Part shown: positions 19,049-28,331 of the stretch, one piece after another
How positions within the stretch are numbered: position 1 is the first letter of the stretch
Layout: the number at the start of each line of letters is the position of its first letter
Assembly: GCA_963696525.1 (NCBI GenBank)
Contig: CAVOKO010000005.1
Span: 62,001-126,000 of the forward strand
Origin: CAWBRT01 sp963696525
GTDB lineage: Bacteria; Acidobacteriota; Terriglobia; Terriglobales; Acidobacteriaceae
Direction of reading: 5' to 3'
Length of the DNA stretch: 64,000 bases
Translations under genes and position numbers: made by a program
The notes under the pieces: model-generated
The model's input: the letters and a program-made list of their open reading frames with translations, nothing else
Database searches by the model: none
What the model was told of the DNA's origin: nothing

Positions 19049-19615
19049 ATGAATGTTCTTATGCGATCCGCGATCGTACTGGTCCTCAGCCTGAGCGCAT
19101 GCACTTTGCTTGCGCAGAGCCTCGGCGAGGTGGCCCGCGAAAACCGCGTTACTCCACATCCGCGTGCCACGAGAGTAGTGACGAACGATGATATTCCTTC
19201 GGTCGACACCATGAGCGCATCCGCAAAAACAAATGCGGCGGAAGGGACTCCAGGCAGTGAGCGGGCAGCCGCCAAAACGTCTGGGTCGGGATCGGCCACC
19301 AGAGAACTGGCAAAAACAGATGCGGAGCAAAAGAAACAGGAAGAGGAGTGGAACAAAAAATTTTCGGAGCAGCGGGAAAAAATCTCGCTCTTGGAACGGG
19401 AATTCAAAGTGACGCAGCAAGAGAATCAGCAAAAACAGATCGCGCACATGGCTGACGCGAACGGGCGACTCAATAATCAGCAGCAATATGCCGAAGCGGA
19501 GAAGCTCGACCGAGAAGATTTAGCCCAAAAGCAGGAGAAACTGAACACGGAACGCGAGAAGCTTGACAGCATGCAGGAAGAAGCCCGGCGCGCTGGCGTC
19601 AAGCTCCCCGACTGA
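19049..19615 (+). CDS. Secreted or lipid-anchored coiled-coil protein, unknown function
   Basis: 189 residues from ATG 19049 (GGTGAAG precedes). A signal peptide covers residues 1-23; it contains LSAC, which fits a lipobox, but a cleavage after LLAQ is equally possible. The mature part begins SLGEVARENR and has TNDDIPS, features I recall from acidobacterial exported proteins. From about residue 95 it is a highly charged Glu/Lys/Gln helix with heptad character (EQKKQEEEWNKKFSEQREK and on). No enzymatic motif. It may be structural in the periplasm. Confidence 0.65.
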   Translation: MNVLMRSAIVLVLSLSACTLLAQSLGEVARENRVTPHPRATRVVTNDDIPSVDTMSASAKTNAAEGTPGSERAAAKTSGSGSATRELAKTDAEQKKQEEEWNKKFSEQREKISLLEREFKVTQQENQQKQIAHMADANGRLNNQQQYAEAEKLDREDLAQKQEKLNTEREKLDSMQEEARRAGVKLPD

Positions 19616-19648
19616 CTCTCTGTTTTTTTCCCGATCTCATCGAATCAA

Positions 19649-19673
19649 AAGGCTCGCTGATGAAGCGGGCCTT
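19649..19673 (-). terminator. Hairpin terminator between convergent genes
   Basis: AAGGCTCGC and GCGGGCCTT pair over a 7-base loop with one G-T. On the - strand TTTTG follows the second arm, so it best serves the TPR gene; it may also act for the + strand gene before it. Confidence 0.5.
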
Positions 19674-19694
19674 ACTGTTTGGTGGCGCCGAGCC

Positions 19695-20303
19695 TCAGTC
19701 TTTAGAGGGCCCGGGCTCTGGTGCGGAGGCGGCCGCCGGTGGCTGCCGGCCCGCTTCAGGCAAGGGAGCAGGCAGCTTGGAAAGCGCTTTGCGCGCCTCT
19801 TTGGCGTGCGGACCCTCCGGCAGAAGCTTCAGGTATGCCTCGTACTTGGCTCGAGCCTCCTGCAAGCGTCCGAGCTTTTCTAAGCTCTCGGCCGATTTGA
19901 AAGTCGCTTCGGCATCGCCAGGTTTCCATTGCAGAGCTTCCTGGTAGCGGTTGAGAGCGGCTCTGTAGTTATCCCTCTTAAAGTAAAAGTCGCCGACTTC
20001 AACAGCCTTCTGCGCCTTGTGAGGGTTGTAAGGTCGCAACTCCAGTACTTCGTCCGCAACCCCGCTGCTGGGGTGCTCTTTGGCGTCGCCAATGGGAGGG
20101 CCGAGGTCTATCTTAGTGTCTTTGCTGGAACTCTCACCGGGGGCATCGAGTGAACCCGGAGGGGCATTGTTAGTCGTCGGAAGCTTGGTGGTCTTCTGCT
20201 GTTTGCCGGGTAACTGCGCGGGGAAATCCCCGGGGGGATATTGTTGCGCCGCCGCCCAACCAGCCAGCAAAAACCAGACCACGCCAACTATCACCTGCTT
20301 CAT
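19695..20303 (-). CDS. Exported TPR protein
   Basis: 202 residues. An N-terminal signal peptide (MKQVIVGVVWFLLAGWAAAQ) is followed by a Pro/Ser/Lys-rich linker to about residue 85. Two to three tetratricopeptide helices follow: GDFYFKRDNYRAALNRYQEA, then DAEATFKSAESLEKLGRLQE and ARAKYEAYLKLL. The tail is Pro/Ala-rich. TPR proteins of this kind scaffold periplasmic or outer-membrane complexes (BamD-like fold), but this one is short and I assign no partner. It starts 14 bp after the stop of the upstream conserved protein, so they are one operon. Confidence 0.75.
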   Translation of the reverse strand: MKQVIVGVVWFLLAGWAAAQQYPPGDFPAQLPGKQQKTTKLPTTNNAPPGSLDAPGESSSKDTKIDLGPPIGDAKEHPSSGVADEVLELRPYNPHKAQKAVEVGDFYFKRDNYRAALNRYQEALQWKPGDAEATFKSAESLEKLGRLQEARAKYEAYLKLLPEGPHAKEARKALSKLPAPLPEAGRQPPAAASAPEPGPSKD

Positions 20304-20317
20304 GGACTTATTGTAAG

Positions 20318-20872
20318 TCAGCGGCTTTCCCGCTGGCGAAGACGGAATCGCCGAACGCTTCTTCGTTCTTCGCCTACCAGTTCCACCTGGAGTTCAGCGT
20401 TCTCCGGCAGTGCGCCAGCGATCCTAAGCCCGGCCATGCCTGCGGGATCGGTTACGGGCTCGGAAATCAGCTTGGGAGGGAGTACGCTGCCTGATTCAAT
20501 GAGGAAGCATCTGAGCCGCGCATCGCGCATGGGAACTCCGGCACGGGTTAGCTGGAAGCCAAGGACAAGTTCCGCGGCTTCGCGCCTGGCGCCCGTGCAG
20601 CGCAAGCTGACATTCAGGTCGGGGGGCTCGGTCGGCGACAATTCCAACTGTCCAGCGCGTATCGACTCGACCACGGAGCGGTGCTGCACGCGCAAAGACT
20701 CCTGCACGGCTTGCGGGTCTCCGTCGTGCTCCGAGGGGGTCGAACGCTTGTTGATGCAGCGTCCTTTGACGAACACCTGCGTCTGAAGCAGCCGCTCGCA
20801 ATCCCGGGCTTCGCTTTGGATGTGATAAACCGTGTCGCCTAGGCGGATCTCGGTGTTATAGCCAAAGATCAC
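20318..20872 (-). CDS. Conserved protein of unknown function
   Basis: 184 residues from a GTG start (VIFGYNTEIRLGDTVYHIQS). I recall this opening and the QVFVKGRCINKR phrase from acidobacterial conserved proteins of unknown function. The N-terminal part looks like a small beta structure; the C-terminal 80 residues (VLGFQLTRAGVPMRDARLRC, then GLRIAGALPENAELQVELVG) resemble an Ig-like beta sandwich. No signal peptide. It is followed closely by the TPR gene. The frame stays open for about 70 codons upstream without a usual start codon, so the N-terminus could be longer than called. Confidence 0.65.
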   Translation of the reverse strand: MIFGYNTEIRLGDTVYHIQSEARDCERLLQTQVFVKGRCINKRSTPSEHDGDPQAVQESLRVQHRSVVESIRAGQLELSPTEPPDLNVSLRCTGARREAAELVLGFQLTRAGVPMRDARLRCFLIESGSVLPPKLISEPVTDPAGMAGLRIAGALPENAELQVELVGEERRSVRRFRLRQRESR

Positions 20873-21084
20873 AAAAGTCTCCTGGCGGCAAATACCATTG
20901 GGGAGGTACGCAATGATTGTCGAACAGTTCCCGCGTCCTGCAAAGCAGATTCTTGCCGCTGCCGCAAGAAAAGTGTTGCCTCTGTGGATAACTGAGCCGC
21001 ATGCCGGGCACTGGCCTGCTGAAAGAATTCCTCGCGGGCTGCTGGCATTGCGTTCCTGACGGCTGCGTTCTTGACGGCGTGTTC

Positions 21085-21114
21085 TTGACTACTGGGACGC
21101 CTGAAATCTACACT
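21085..21114 (+). promoter_or_regulatory. Promoter of nuo operon 1
   Basis: TTGACT (21085-21090), an 18-bp spacer and TACACT (21109-21114). Transcription would begin near 21121, leaving a leader of about 37 nt before ATG 21159, which supports that start over ATG 21129. Confidence 0.5.
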
Positions 21115-21158
21115 CAAGTGTTCGCCTTATGTTGCCCCTGTCCCCGGCGAGCTGTCCT

Positions 21159-21551
21159 ATGCCAGATAATTATTTTGTGCGCTACATCCCGCTGCTGCTT
21201 CACGTGCTGGTTGCCGGCGGGATCGCCTGCGCCATCGTTGTGCTGTCGACCCTGGTGGGACAGCACAAGCGCAACCGGGTCAAGATGTCTCCCTATGAGT
21301 GCGGAATGCAGCCCATCGGGGATATCAGGCAGCGCTTCTCCGTGAAGTTCTATTTGGTCGCGATGCTGTTCATCCTGTTCGATGTTGAGGCGGTTTTTCT
21401 GTACCCCTGGGCTATTCTTCTCAAGGAGCTGAAGATGTTCGGCTTCTGGGAGATGGTGGTGTACATTGCGATCGTGTTGGTCGGTTTATTTTACATCTGG
21501 AAAAAGGGCGCACTTGACTGGAATAAGCCAACCAGGAATGAGGTCCTGTAA
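21159..21551 (+). CDS. nuoA: Complex I subunit A, operon 1
   Basis: 130 residues, three membrane helices. NuoA helps form the quinone-channel entrance. The family block MSPYECGMQP is near residue 48, then RFSVKFYLVAMLFILFDVEAVFLYPWA with the acidic pair of helix 2, and IWKKGALDW near the end. I prefer ATG 21159 to 21129 because the latter would leave almost no leader. It is first in a long + strand operon. The next gene is nuoC, not nuoB as in the standard order. Confidence 0.93.
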   Translation: MPDNYFVRYIPLLLHVLVAGGIACAIVVLSTLVGQHKRNRVKMSPYECGMQPIGDIRQRFSVKFYLVAMLFILFDVEAVFLYPWAILLKELKMFGFWEMVVYIAIVLVGLFYIWKKGALDWNKPTRNEVL

Positions 21552-21556
21552 CCCCG

Positions 21557-22054
21557 ATGGCACTGGCTCCTGCGATTACCGATCTTGAACAGCTAAAAGA
21601 CCGTCCCGCGCTGGCCCGTTTGCTTTCGTGGAAGGCCGAGGCGGTTACGGGCGCGAAATTCGATCGCGATGAGCTGACGATCTGGGTGCGGCGCGAATCG
21701 TTGCGTGAAGTCTGTATACTGCTTCGAGACGACGCCGCAACGAGTTTTAAGTTTCTCGCCGACGTCACCTGCGTGGACTGGTATCCGGCGGAACCGCGTT
21801 TCGAGGTCGTCTATTCCCTGCTGTCGATGGCGCGCAAGGAGCGCATCCGGATCAAGGTAAAGTTAGATTCAGCCGATCCCGGCGTGGACTCGCTCACTGA
21901 GATTTGGCCCGGTGCGAATCCCTTCGAACGCGAGGTCTTCGACCTGTTCGGAGTCCGTTTCCATGGCCATCCCTACCTCCGCCGCATCATGATGCCGGAG
22001 GAATGGGAGGGCCATCCGCTGCGCAAGGACTATCCAGTTGAGGGATACCGTTAA
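21557..22054 (+). CDS. nuoC: Complex I subunit C, operon 1
   Basis: 165 residues. NuoC (30-kDa subunit) is part of the hydrophilic arm beside NuoD. The signature ERIRIKVKL, then EIWPGANPFEREVFDLFGVRF and GHPYLRRIMMPEEWEGHPLRKDYP is complete. It lacks the long Pro/Ala-rich head seen in the second copy. It starts 5 bp after nuoA and its stop overlaps the nuoD start by one base (TAATG). The place between nuoA and nuoC where nuoB normally lies is only 5 bp wide. Confidence 0.95.
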   Translation: MALAPAITDLEQLKDRPALARLLSWKAEAVTGAKFDRDELTIWVRRESLREVCILLRDDAATSFKFLADVTCVDWYPAEPRFEVVYSLLSMARKERIRIKVKLDSADPGVDSLTEIWPGANPFEREVFDLFGVRFHGHPYLRRIMMPEEWEGHPLRKDYPVEGYR

Positions 22055-23268
22055 TGGCCAGCAAGTTCAGCAGCCTTGAACCGGTTGTCGAGGTCATCGG
22101 AGACGACCGTACGATGGTCCTCAATATGGGGCCACAGCACCCTTCCACGCATGGCGTGCTCAGACTCCTGCTGGAACTCGATGGCGAAACCATCGTCCGC
22201 ATACGGCCAGACATCGGCTATCTGCATACCGGGATTGAGAAGACCTGCGAAGCCAAGTTTTACCAGCAAGTCGTGCCGCTCACCGACCGCATCGACTATC
22301 TCTGTCCGCTGACCAATAATCTGGCATACGTGCTGGCGGTCGAAAAGCTTCTCGGGCTGGAGATGCCGAAGCGCGCGCAGTGGATTCGTGTTCTGCTGAA
22401 CGAGCTGTCGCGTCTCAACTCACACCTGGTCTGGCTGGGGACGCACGCCATGGACGTCGGCGCCATGACCGTGTTCCTTTACTGCTTCCGCGAGCGTGAA
22501 GACATTTTGCGCTTCTTTGAGATGGTTAGCGGCCAGCGCATGATGACCTCCTACTTCCGCGTCGGCGGGCTGGCGCTCGAAGTTCCTTTGGGATTCTTTG
22601 AGCGCGTAAAGCGCTTCATTGATGCTTTTCCGAGTCACATCGACGAGTACGAAGACCTGCTCACCGAGAACCCTATCTGGACCGGTCGGACGAAAGGCGT
22701 AGCGAAGATCACCTACGAAGATGCGATTGCGCTGGGACTAAGCGGCGGCGTTGCCCGCGGCAGCGGCGTGGATTGGGATCTGCGCCGCGATATGCCTTAT
22801 TCGAGTTATGACCAGTTCGATTTCAAGGTTCCGATCGCGACCGAGGGAGATGTCTTCGCGCGTTATGCGGTTCGCGTGCTGGAGATGCGGGAATCGGCCA
22901 AGATTATTCAGCAGGCACTGGCCGGCATGCCCGAGGGCCCGATTAAGGCCGACGCGCCCAAGGTGGTGCTACCTGACCGAGAAAAAATGAAGACCCAGAT
23001 GGAAGCCCTCATCTATCACTTCAAGATTGTGACCGAGGGATTCACGGTACCGGCCGGCGAGGTCTATCAGGGAATCGAATCGCCACGGGGCGAAATGGGC
23101 TACTACATCGTCAGCGACGGCACCGCCAAACCGTATCGCGTGCACATGCGCAGCCCGTCTTTCGCCAACCTGAATGCTCTGCTGCCGATGTGCCAGGGGC
23201 AACTGATCGCCGACGTTGTGGCGGCGATCGGCAGCATCGATATCATACTGGGAGATGTTGACCGTTAG
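22054..23268 (+). CDS. nuoD: Complex I subunit D, operon 1
   Basis: 404 residues. NuoD (49-kDa subunit) lines the quinone pocket with NuoB. It shows LNMGPQHPSTHGVLRLLLEL with the quinone-site His, IGYLHTGIEKTCE, DRIDYLCPLTNN, RLNSHLVWLGTHAMDVGA and the C-terminal PSFANLNALLPMCQG and DIILGDVDR. The frame is intact, unlike copy 2. The sequence differs widely from copy 2 (YQQVVPLTDRIDY here, YVQFNPYVDRMDY there), so the copies are old paralogues or of separate origin, not a recent duplication. Confidence 0.96.
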   Translation: MASKFSSLEPVVEVIGDDRTMVLNMGPQHPSTHGVLRLLLELDGETIVRIRPDIGYLHTGIEKTCEAKFYQQVVPLTDRIDYLCPLTNNLAYVLAVEKLLGLEMPKRAQWIRVLLNELSRLNSHLVWLGTHAMDVGAMTVFLYCFREREDILRFFEMVSGQRMMTSYFRVGGLALEVPLGFFERVKRFIDAFPSHIDEYEDLLTENPIWTGRTKGVAKITYEDAIALGLSGGVARGSGVDWDLRRDMPYSSYDQFDFKVPIATEGDVFARYAVRVLEMRESAKIIQQALAGMPEGPIKADAPKVVLPDREKMKTQMEALIYHFKIVTEGFTVPAGEVYQGIESPRGEMGYYIVSDGTAKPYRVHMRSPSFANLNALLPMCQGQLIADVVAAIGSIDIILGDVDR

Positions 23269-23356
23269 CAGCCAGCGCCGCGCGTGGGGCGCGGAAAAGC
23301 GGTTCCAGCGCCGCCGGGGACGCCGGAGATGGGGCCGGAGATGGGAACGATGAACG

Positions 23357-23842
23357 ATGACATTTTCTGACCAACTGGAAGCGCGCTTCAGGGACATGCT
23401 TACGCACTACCCGATCAAACGCTCGGTGCTGGTCCCTTTTCTGCTTTACGTGCAGGACGAACTGGGCTACCTGACGGACGAAGCCATCCAGGAGATTGCC
23501 GGCCGCCTGGAGATTACTCCGCTCGAGGTGCGCAACGTAATCAGTTATTACTCCATGCTGCGGACTAAGCCCGCCGGCAAATACAACGTGCAGGTCTGTA
23601 CCAACATTTCGTGCCTGCTGCGAGGCGGTGAAGAGATTCTCGAGCACGCGAAAAAGAAGCTCGGGGTAGCGCAGAATCAGGGAATCACCCCCGACGGCAT
23701 GTTTTCAGTGGAAGAGGTGGAGTGCATTGGAGCCTGCAGTTGGGCTCCCGCCATGCAGGTCAACTACGACTTCCATGAGAACCTTACGCCGGAAAAGGTG
23801 GACGAGATTTTGGAGTCGTACCGCGGCAAGGCATCGAAGTAG
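23357..23842 (+). CDS. nuoE: Complex I subunit E, operon 1
   Basis: 161 residues, thioredoxin-like fold carrying the N1a [2Fe-2S] cluster. The ligands are C81 and C86 (VCTNISCLL) and C123 and C127 (VECIGACSWAP). It belongs to the NADH-dehydrogenase module with NuoF and NuoG. An 88-bp gap after nuoD contains repeated GGAGATGG-like words but no gene. It is the only nuoE in the window, so if both complexes oxidise NADH they must share it. Confidence 0.95.
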   Translation: MTFSDQLEARFRDMLTHYPIKRSVLVPFLLYVQDELGYLTDEAIQEIAGRLEITPLEVRNVISYYSMLRTKPAGKYNVQVCTNISCLLRGGEEILEHAKKKLGVAQNQGITPDGMFSVEEVECIGACSWAPAMQVNYDFHENLTPEKVDEILESYRGKASK

Positions 23843-23890
23843 CTCGACCACGAGAAGAGGAATCGAGAGCAGGTAACTGAGAACCGGTTC

Positions 23891-25213
23891 ATGGCATATC
23901 TGGTTTCACATCCCGACGAGGTCAAGATTATTTCCCGGCGCTTTGGCATGGGCGCCACCGACATCGACCGCTATCTCGAACTCGACGGCTACAAGGCCGT
24001 GCAAAAGGCGCTGCAGATTGGGCCGGAGGCGGTCATCAACGAGATGAAGGCGTCCAATCTGCGCGGCCGCGGCGGCGCTGGTTTTCCGACAGGCATGAAG
24101 TGGTCGTTCGTTCCCAAGGAATCGGCCAAGCCCAAATACGTACTCTGCAACGGAGATGAGTCGGAGCCGGGGACGTGCAAGGATCGCCTGATCTTTGAGC
24201 ACGATCCTCACGCCGTAATCGAAGGCGTGATGATTGCCGCCATCGCCATCCAATCGCACGAGGGTTACATCTACATCCGCGGCGAGTATCGCTACCTCCT
24301 GGAAATCATGCAGAAGGCCATTGCCGACGCGTACGCGAAAGGTTTTCTCGGGAAGAATATTTTCGGCAGCGGATACGATCTGGACATCTACTGGCACGGC
24401 GGCGCCGGCGCCTACGAAGTCGGCGAGGAATCCGCGCTGATGGAATCGCTCGAGGGCAAGCGCGGCGTGCCGCGCATCAAGCCGCCATTCCCCGCCGTCG
24501 TCGGGCTCTGGGGCGGACCCACGGTCATCAATAACGCCGAAACCTTGGCCACCGTGCCGCACATCATGCTGATGGGCGGCCAGAGATACGCCGAAATTGG
24601 CACGCCCAGAAATGGCGGAACACGCCTGTTCTGCCTGAGCGGACACGTCGCCAAGCCCGGCGTTTATGAGCTGCCGCTGGGCTACAACCTCAAGCAGATG
24701 ATTTATGAGGTTGGCGGCGGCATTGCCAACGGAAACAAGTTGAAGGCCGTCGTTCCCGGCGGCTCTTCCGTTCCAGTACTTAAAGCCAGCGAGATCGACG
24801 TGGCCATGGACTTCGATGCCATGATGAAGGTTGGCACCATGCTTGGCTCCGGCGGCGTAGTGGTCCTAGACGACCAAACCTGTATCGTCAAATTCGCCTT
24901 GCGCACCATGCAGTTCTATAAGCACGAAAGCTGCGGCTGGTGCATACCATGCCGCGAGGGCACCGACTGGCTGCAAAAAACGTTGCGGCGCTTCCATGCA
25001 GGGGGCGGAGTCGCCAAGGACATCGATAACATACAGTACCTGGCCGAGAACATGCTTGGACGCACGTTCTGCCCTTTGGGCGACGCTGCAGCCATGCCGA
25101 CCATCGGCTTTATTACCAAGTTCCGCAACGAGTTCGAAGACCACCTGGAGGGCCGCCCATGTCCATACGAGAAGGCGGGCGCCGCACATCCGGTTCCAGT
25201 GGCAACACACTGA
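23891..25213 (+). CDS. nuoF: Complex I subunit F (NADH/FMN subunit)
   Basis: 440 residues. NuoF binds NADH and FMN and carries the N3 [4Fe-4S] cluster. The glycine-rich nucleotide site is LRGRGGAGFPTGMKWSF, with NGDESEPGTCKDR and YIRGEYRYLLE following; the cluster ligands are in SCGWCIPCREGTDWL and TFCPLGDAA. The frame is intact. It follows nuoE by 48 bp and is followed by a DinB-like gene 13 bp later instead of nuoG directly. No second copy exists in operon 2. Confidence 0.96.
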   Translation: MAYLVSHPDEVKIISRRFGMGATDIDRYLELDGYKAVQKALQIGPEAVINEMKASNLRGRGGAGFPTGMKWSFVPKESAKPKYVLCNGDESEPGTCKDRLIFEHDPHAVIEGVMIAAIAIQSHEGYIYIRGEYRYLLEIMQKAIADAYAKGFLGKNIFGSGYDLDIYWHGGAGAYEVGEESALMESLEGKRGVPRIKPPFPAVVGLWGGPTVINNAETLATVPHIMLMGGQRYAEIGTPRNGGTRLFCLSGHVAKPGVYELPLGYNLKQMIYEVGGGIANGNKLKAVVPGGSSVPVLKASEIDVAMDFDAMMKVGTMLGSGGVVVLDDQTCIVKFALRTMQFYKHESCGWCIPCREGTDWLQKTLRRFHAGGGVAKDIDNIQYLAENMLGRTFCPLGDAAAMPTIGFITKFRNEFEDHLEGRPCPYEKAGAAHPVPVATH

Positions 25214-25226
25214 GAAAGAATCGAGA

Positions 25227-25790
25227 ATGGCTGAGCAAAATGCACCCGCAGTTCCATCAACCGGCGATAAAGAAATCCTGATTGCGCGCCTGCAAGAGGG
25301 ACGCAACCGTTATCTTTGCGCTTTCCACGGAGTGCTGGACAGCAGTTCATCGTGGCGCAGGACTCCCGGCACTTGGTCAATTATCGAATGCGCGGAGCAC
25401 GTCGCGGTGGCCGAGGAGCAGATGCTTCGAGCGTGGGAGAAACTGGCCGAGGCCGGCGCATCCGACCCGGCAAAGGATGCGATGATCCTGTCGCTGGCCC
25501 ACGACCGGACGCGCAAGGCCAAGGCTCCCGAGCGCTCCGAGCCGACAGGACGCTGCGAGAGCCTATTCGAGGCGATTGAACGTTTCCGGAGCGCGCGCGA
25601 GCGCACTTTGCAGTTTGCCGAGAGCATCTCGCTTGAAGAGCTTCGAGCCAAGGTTGTGCCGCATCCGCTGGTGGGCACGCTGAATGGCTACCAGTTGCTG
25701 ACGCTGATGGCGATGCATCCCGAGCGCCACGCTTTGCAGGTGGAAGAAATCAAGGCAGACCCGGAATTCCCGGCTGGTCATCATCCGTAA
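25227..25790 (+). CDS. DinB/YfiT-superfamily protein inside the nuo operon
   Basis: 187 residues, probably a four-helix bundle. SIIECAEHVAVAEEQM offers the first metal His and MHPERHALQVEEI near the C-terminus two more, the His-triad pattern of DinB-like thiol transferases and damage-inducible proteins. This is not the DNA polymerase also called DinB. It sits 13 bp after nuoF and 19 bp before nuoG on the same strand, so it must be co-expressed with complex I. I know of no complex I role for this fold; thiol or metal handling for the peripheral arm is only a guess. Confidence 0.75.
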   Translation: MAEQNAPAVPSTGDKEILIARLQEGRNRYLCAFHGVLDSSSSWRRTPGTWSIIECAEHVAVAEEQMLRAWEKLAEAGASDPAKDAMILSLAHDRTRKAKAPERSEPTGRCESLFEAIERFRSARERTLQFAESISLEELRAKVVPHPLVGTLNGYQLLTLMAMHPERHALQVEEIKADPEFPAGHHP

Positions 25791-25809
25791 TTTTCAGGCT
25801 GAGTTTTCA

Positions 25810-28185
25810 ATGGCAGACGCACCCAAACTCGTCAAGCTTACCGTTAACGGCAAAGCCCTATCGGTCCCCGCCGGCACGCTGCTGATCGATGCCTGCAAGA
25901 ATACCGGCATCGAAGTGCCCTCGTTCTGCTATTACCCCGGACTTTCGCTGCAGGGCGCCTGCCGCATGTGCCTGGTGGAAATCGAAAAGCTGCCGAAGCT
26001 TCAGACCGCCTGCACGACGCAGGTTGGCGAAGGCATGGTCGTGCACACCGAGACCGAAAAGGTGGTGCAGGCGCGCAAGAGCATGCTCGAGTCTGCTGCT
26101 TGCCAATCATCCGCTGGATTGTCCAGTTTGCGACGCCGGAGGCGAGTGCGAGTTGCAGGACATGACGTTCAAATATGGGGCGTCGGAGTCGAAGTTCATC
26201 GATATCAAGAGCCACCGCGACGAGCAGCAATGGTCGCCCGTTGTTTACTTCGACCGCCCGCGCTGCATTCTGTGCTATCGCTGCATACGCGTCTGCGGCG
26301 AGGGCATGGACGTGTGGGCGCTGGGCATCCAGAACCGCGGCCAGAGTTCGGTGATCGCTCCCAACCAAAGCGACCACCTCGAGTGCGAGGAATGCGGCAT
26401 GTGCATCGACATCTGTCCGGTCGGCGCACTGACCTCGGGAGCTTACCGATACAAGACGCGCCCATGGGAAATGAACCACGTCGGCACCATCTGCACCCAC
26501 TGCGGCGATGGCTGCCTCACCACGCTTGGCTGCCGCCGCAGCGACACCGGCATGGAGATCGTGCGCGGAGACAATCGCGACAAGAGCGGCATCAACGGCG
26601 ATTTTCTCTGTATCAAGGGGCGCTACGCCTTCGATTTCGCCAACCATCCCGAGCGAATCAAGCAGCCGATGGTGCGCCGCGATGGCAGGCTTGTTCCGGT
26701 CGCATGGACGGAAGCGATCGATACGGTCGGCCCATAACTTTCAAGAGGTCATCGCCCGCCACGGCTCGCAGGCAATCGGCGTGATCGGTTCCAACCGCAC
26801 CACCAACGAAGAGAATTATCTGCTGCAGAAGTTCACGCGTCTGGTGCTGGGAACCAACAACATCGATCATCACCGCACGGCGGATTATCCGTCTTTCGCC
26901 AAGGCTCTCGCCGAAAATAATGCCAAAACGGCGAGCATGCGCGATGTCTTCCGAGCACCGGCGATCCTGCTGATCGGCAACGATCCGACCAATCAACATC
27001 CGCTGCTGGCGTGGCAGATCCGCAACAATGTACGGCTGCATCGCGCCAAGCTGCACATCCTCAACTCGCAAGCCCATCAAGCTTGGCAGACAGGCGGCTA
27101 GCTTTACGCAGGTTCCGGCGGGAAGCGAAGGCAAGTTCGCCCAATACCTTGCGGGAGATGATTCCGCCGCGCAAGCCATCACGGGAGTTGCGCCCGAAGG
27201 GCTCGCCAAGTTGCGCGACACACTTAGGGCCGAACCAGACTTGGTCATCATTTTCGGCTCCGAACTTCGCGGTGACGACGTAGCGGCCCTGGTACGATTC
27301 GGCGCCAGCCAGCAAGCACGATTGATCTGCCTCGGCGATTACGCCAACTCGCGTGGGGCTGCCGATATGGGGCTCTACCCTGACCTGCTGCCTGGCTACG
27401 CGCCGCTTGCTTCCGGCTCGGTATTCGACCGTGAGTGGGAAGGGCGGGTCCCGGCGCAGCCCGGCTTGAGCCTGGCGCAGATGCTCGAGGCAGCCCGCGA
27501 TCGCAAGTTGCATGCCCTGTATGTGGTCGGCTCCAACCCGGTTGCGCGCAACGCGGTGGATCCCTTTATTCTGCACGCGCCTTTCCTGGTGGTGCAGGAT
27601 ATGTTCATGACGGAAACGGCGATGCTGGCGGACGTAATCCTGCCGGCGGCAAACGCCTACGAGAAGGCCGGCACATTCACCAACACCTGCGGCGATTTGC
27701 AGTTGTTGAAGAAGGCGGGCGATGTTACGTCGGTCAAGAGCGACTTCGAAATCATAGTGCGCATTGCGGAAAAAATGAACTTCGACATCCGTAAGCTGGT
27801 GCCGTTTGGCGGCGGTTCGCGCGCTGATTTCGGCCAGACGCGCGGCGCGCAGTCGGGCGAAGCTGACCGTCATGCGGTTTGGCTTCACGCCCACGGACTC
27901 GAACCCAAGGTGTCGCCTTTCGATCCGATGGCGGTGCTCGACGAGATTCAGCGACTGGTCCCGGGATACGATGTCTCTCGCCTGGGTTTGCTGGCCGGCA
28001 ACGATCAACCGACTCGACTGGTAAACATTCAAGCGGCGGGAATTCAGAGTCATCCGGAATGGATCGTCGCCTCCGGTGACGCGCTGTTTACCTCCGGTAC
28101 GCTTGGCCGTTATTCCAATACGCTGAACTCAGTAATGGAGAATAAGAGCAAATCCCAGGCCGACACCGAGGTTGTGGCCGACTGA
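25810..28185 (+). CDS. nuoG: Complex I subunit G, reading frame broken three times
   Basis: Together the pieces encode about 790 residues of the iron-sulfur/molybdopterin-fold subunit. Visible cluster ligands are SFCYYPGLSLQGACRMCLVE, DCPVCDAGGECELQD, RCILCYRCIRVCGE, CEECGMCIDICP and CTHCGDGC. The frame changes near 26093 (GAG[T]CTG), near 26730 (GTC[G]GCC) and near 27080 (TCG[C]AAG). Each time skipping one base restores the family sequence (ELLLANHPLDCP; DTVAHNFQEV; NSKPIKLGRQAA). Because nuoG is needed for NADH oxidation and the protein is otherwise well kept, sequencing or assembly error is the simplest reason; true decay is possible. Confidence 0.85.
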
Positions 28186-28331
28186 ACGGCCGGCTGCTTG
28201 CGGCAATGGGTTTGTCGTTCGCGGATTTGCTGTTTCACGAAGGAAAGAAGCAACGTGATTGCGGGAAGCTCCGCGAAGTAAGTTTGTTCTTAAGTTTGCT
28301 CTTTAGTTTGCTTTTGGGAACGCACGACTCC

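Noticed and set aside
20873..21095. In-frame open extension upstream of the 20318-20872 gene with a zinc-ribbon-like CPACGSVIHRG
   Set aside because: No ATG, GTG or TTG lies between the stop near 21091 and the called GTG, and the region carries the nuoA promoter on the other strand. It could be a remnant, but it cannot be called a gene.
20869..21117. Open frame of 82 codons on the - strand overlapping the conserved gene by 4 nt
   Set aside because: The composition is unremarkable, no family is recognised and there is no ribosome site; it shadows the promoter region.
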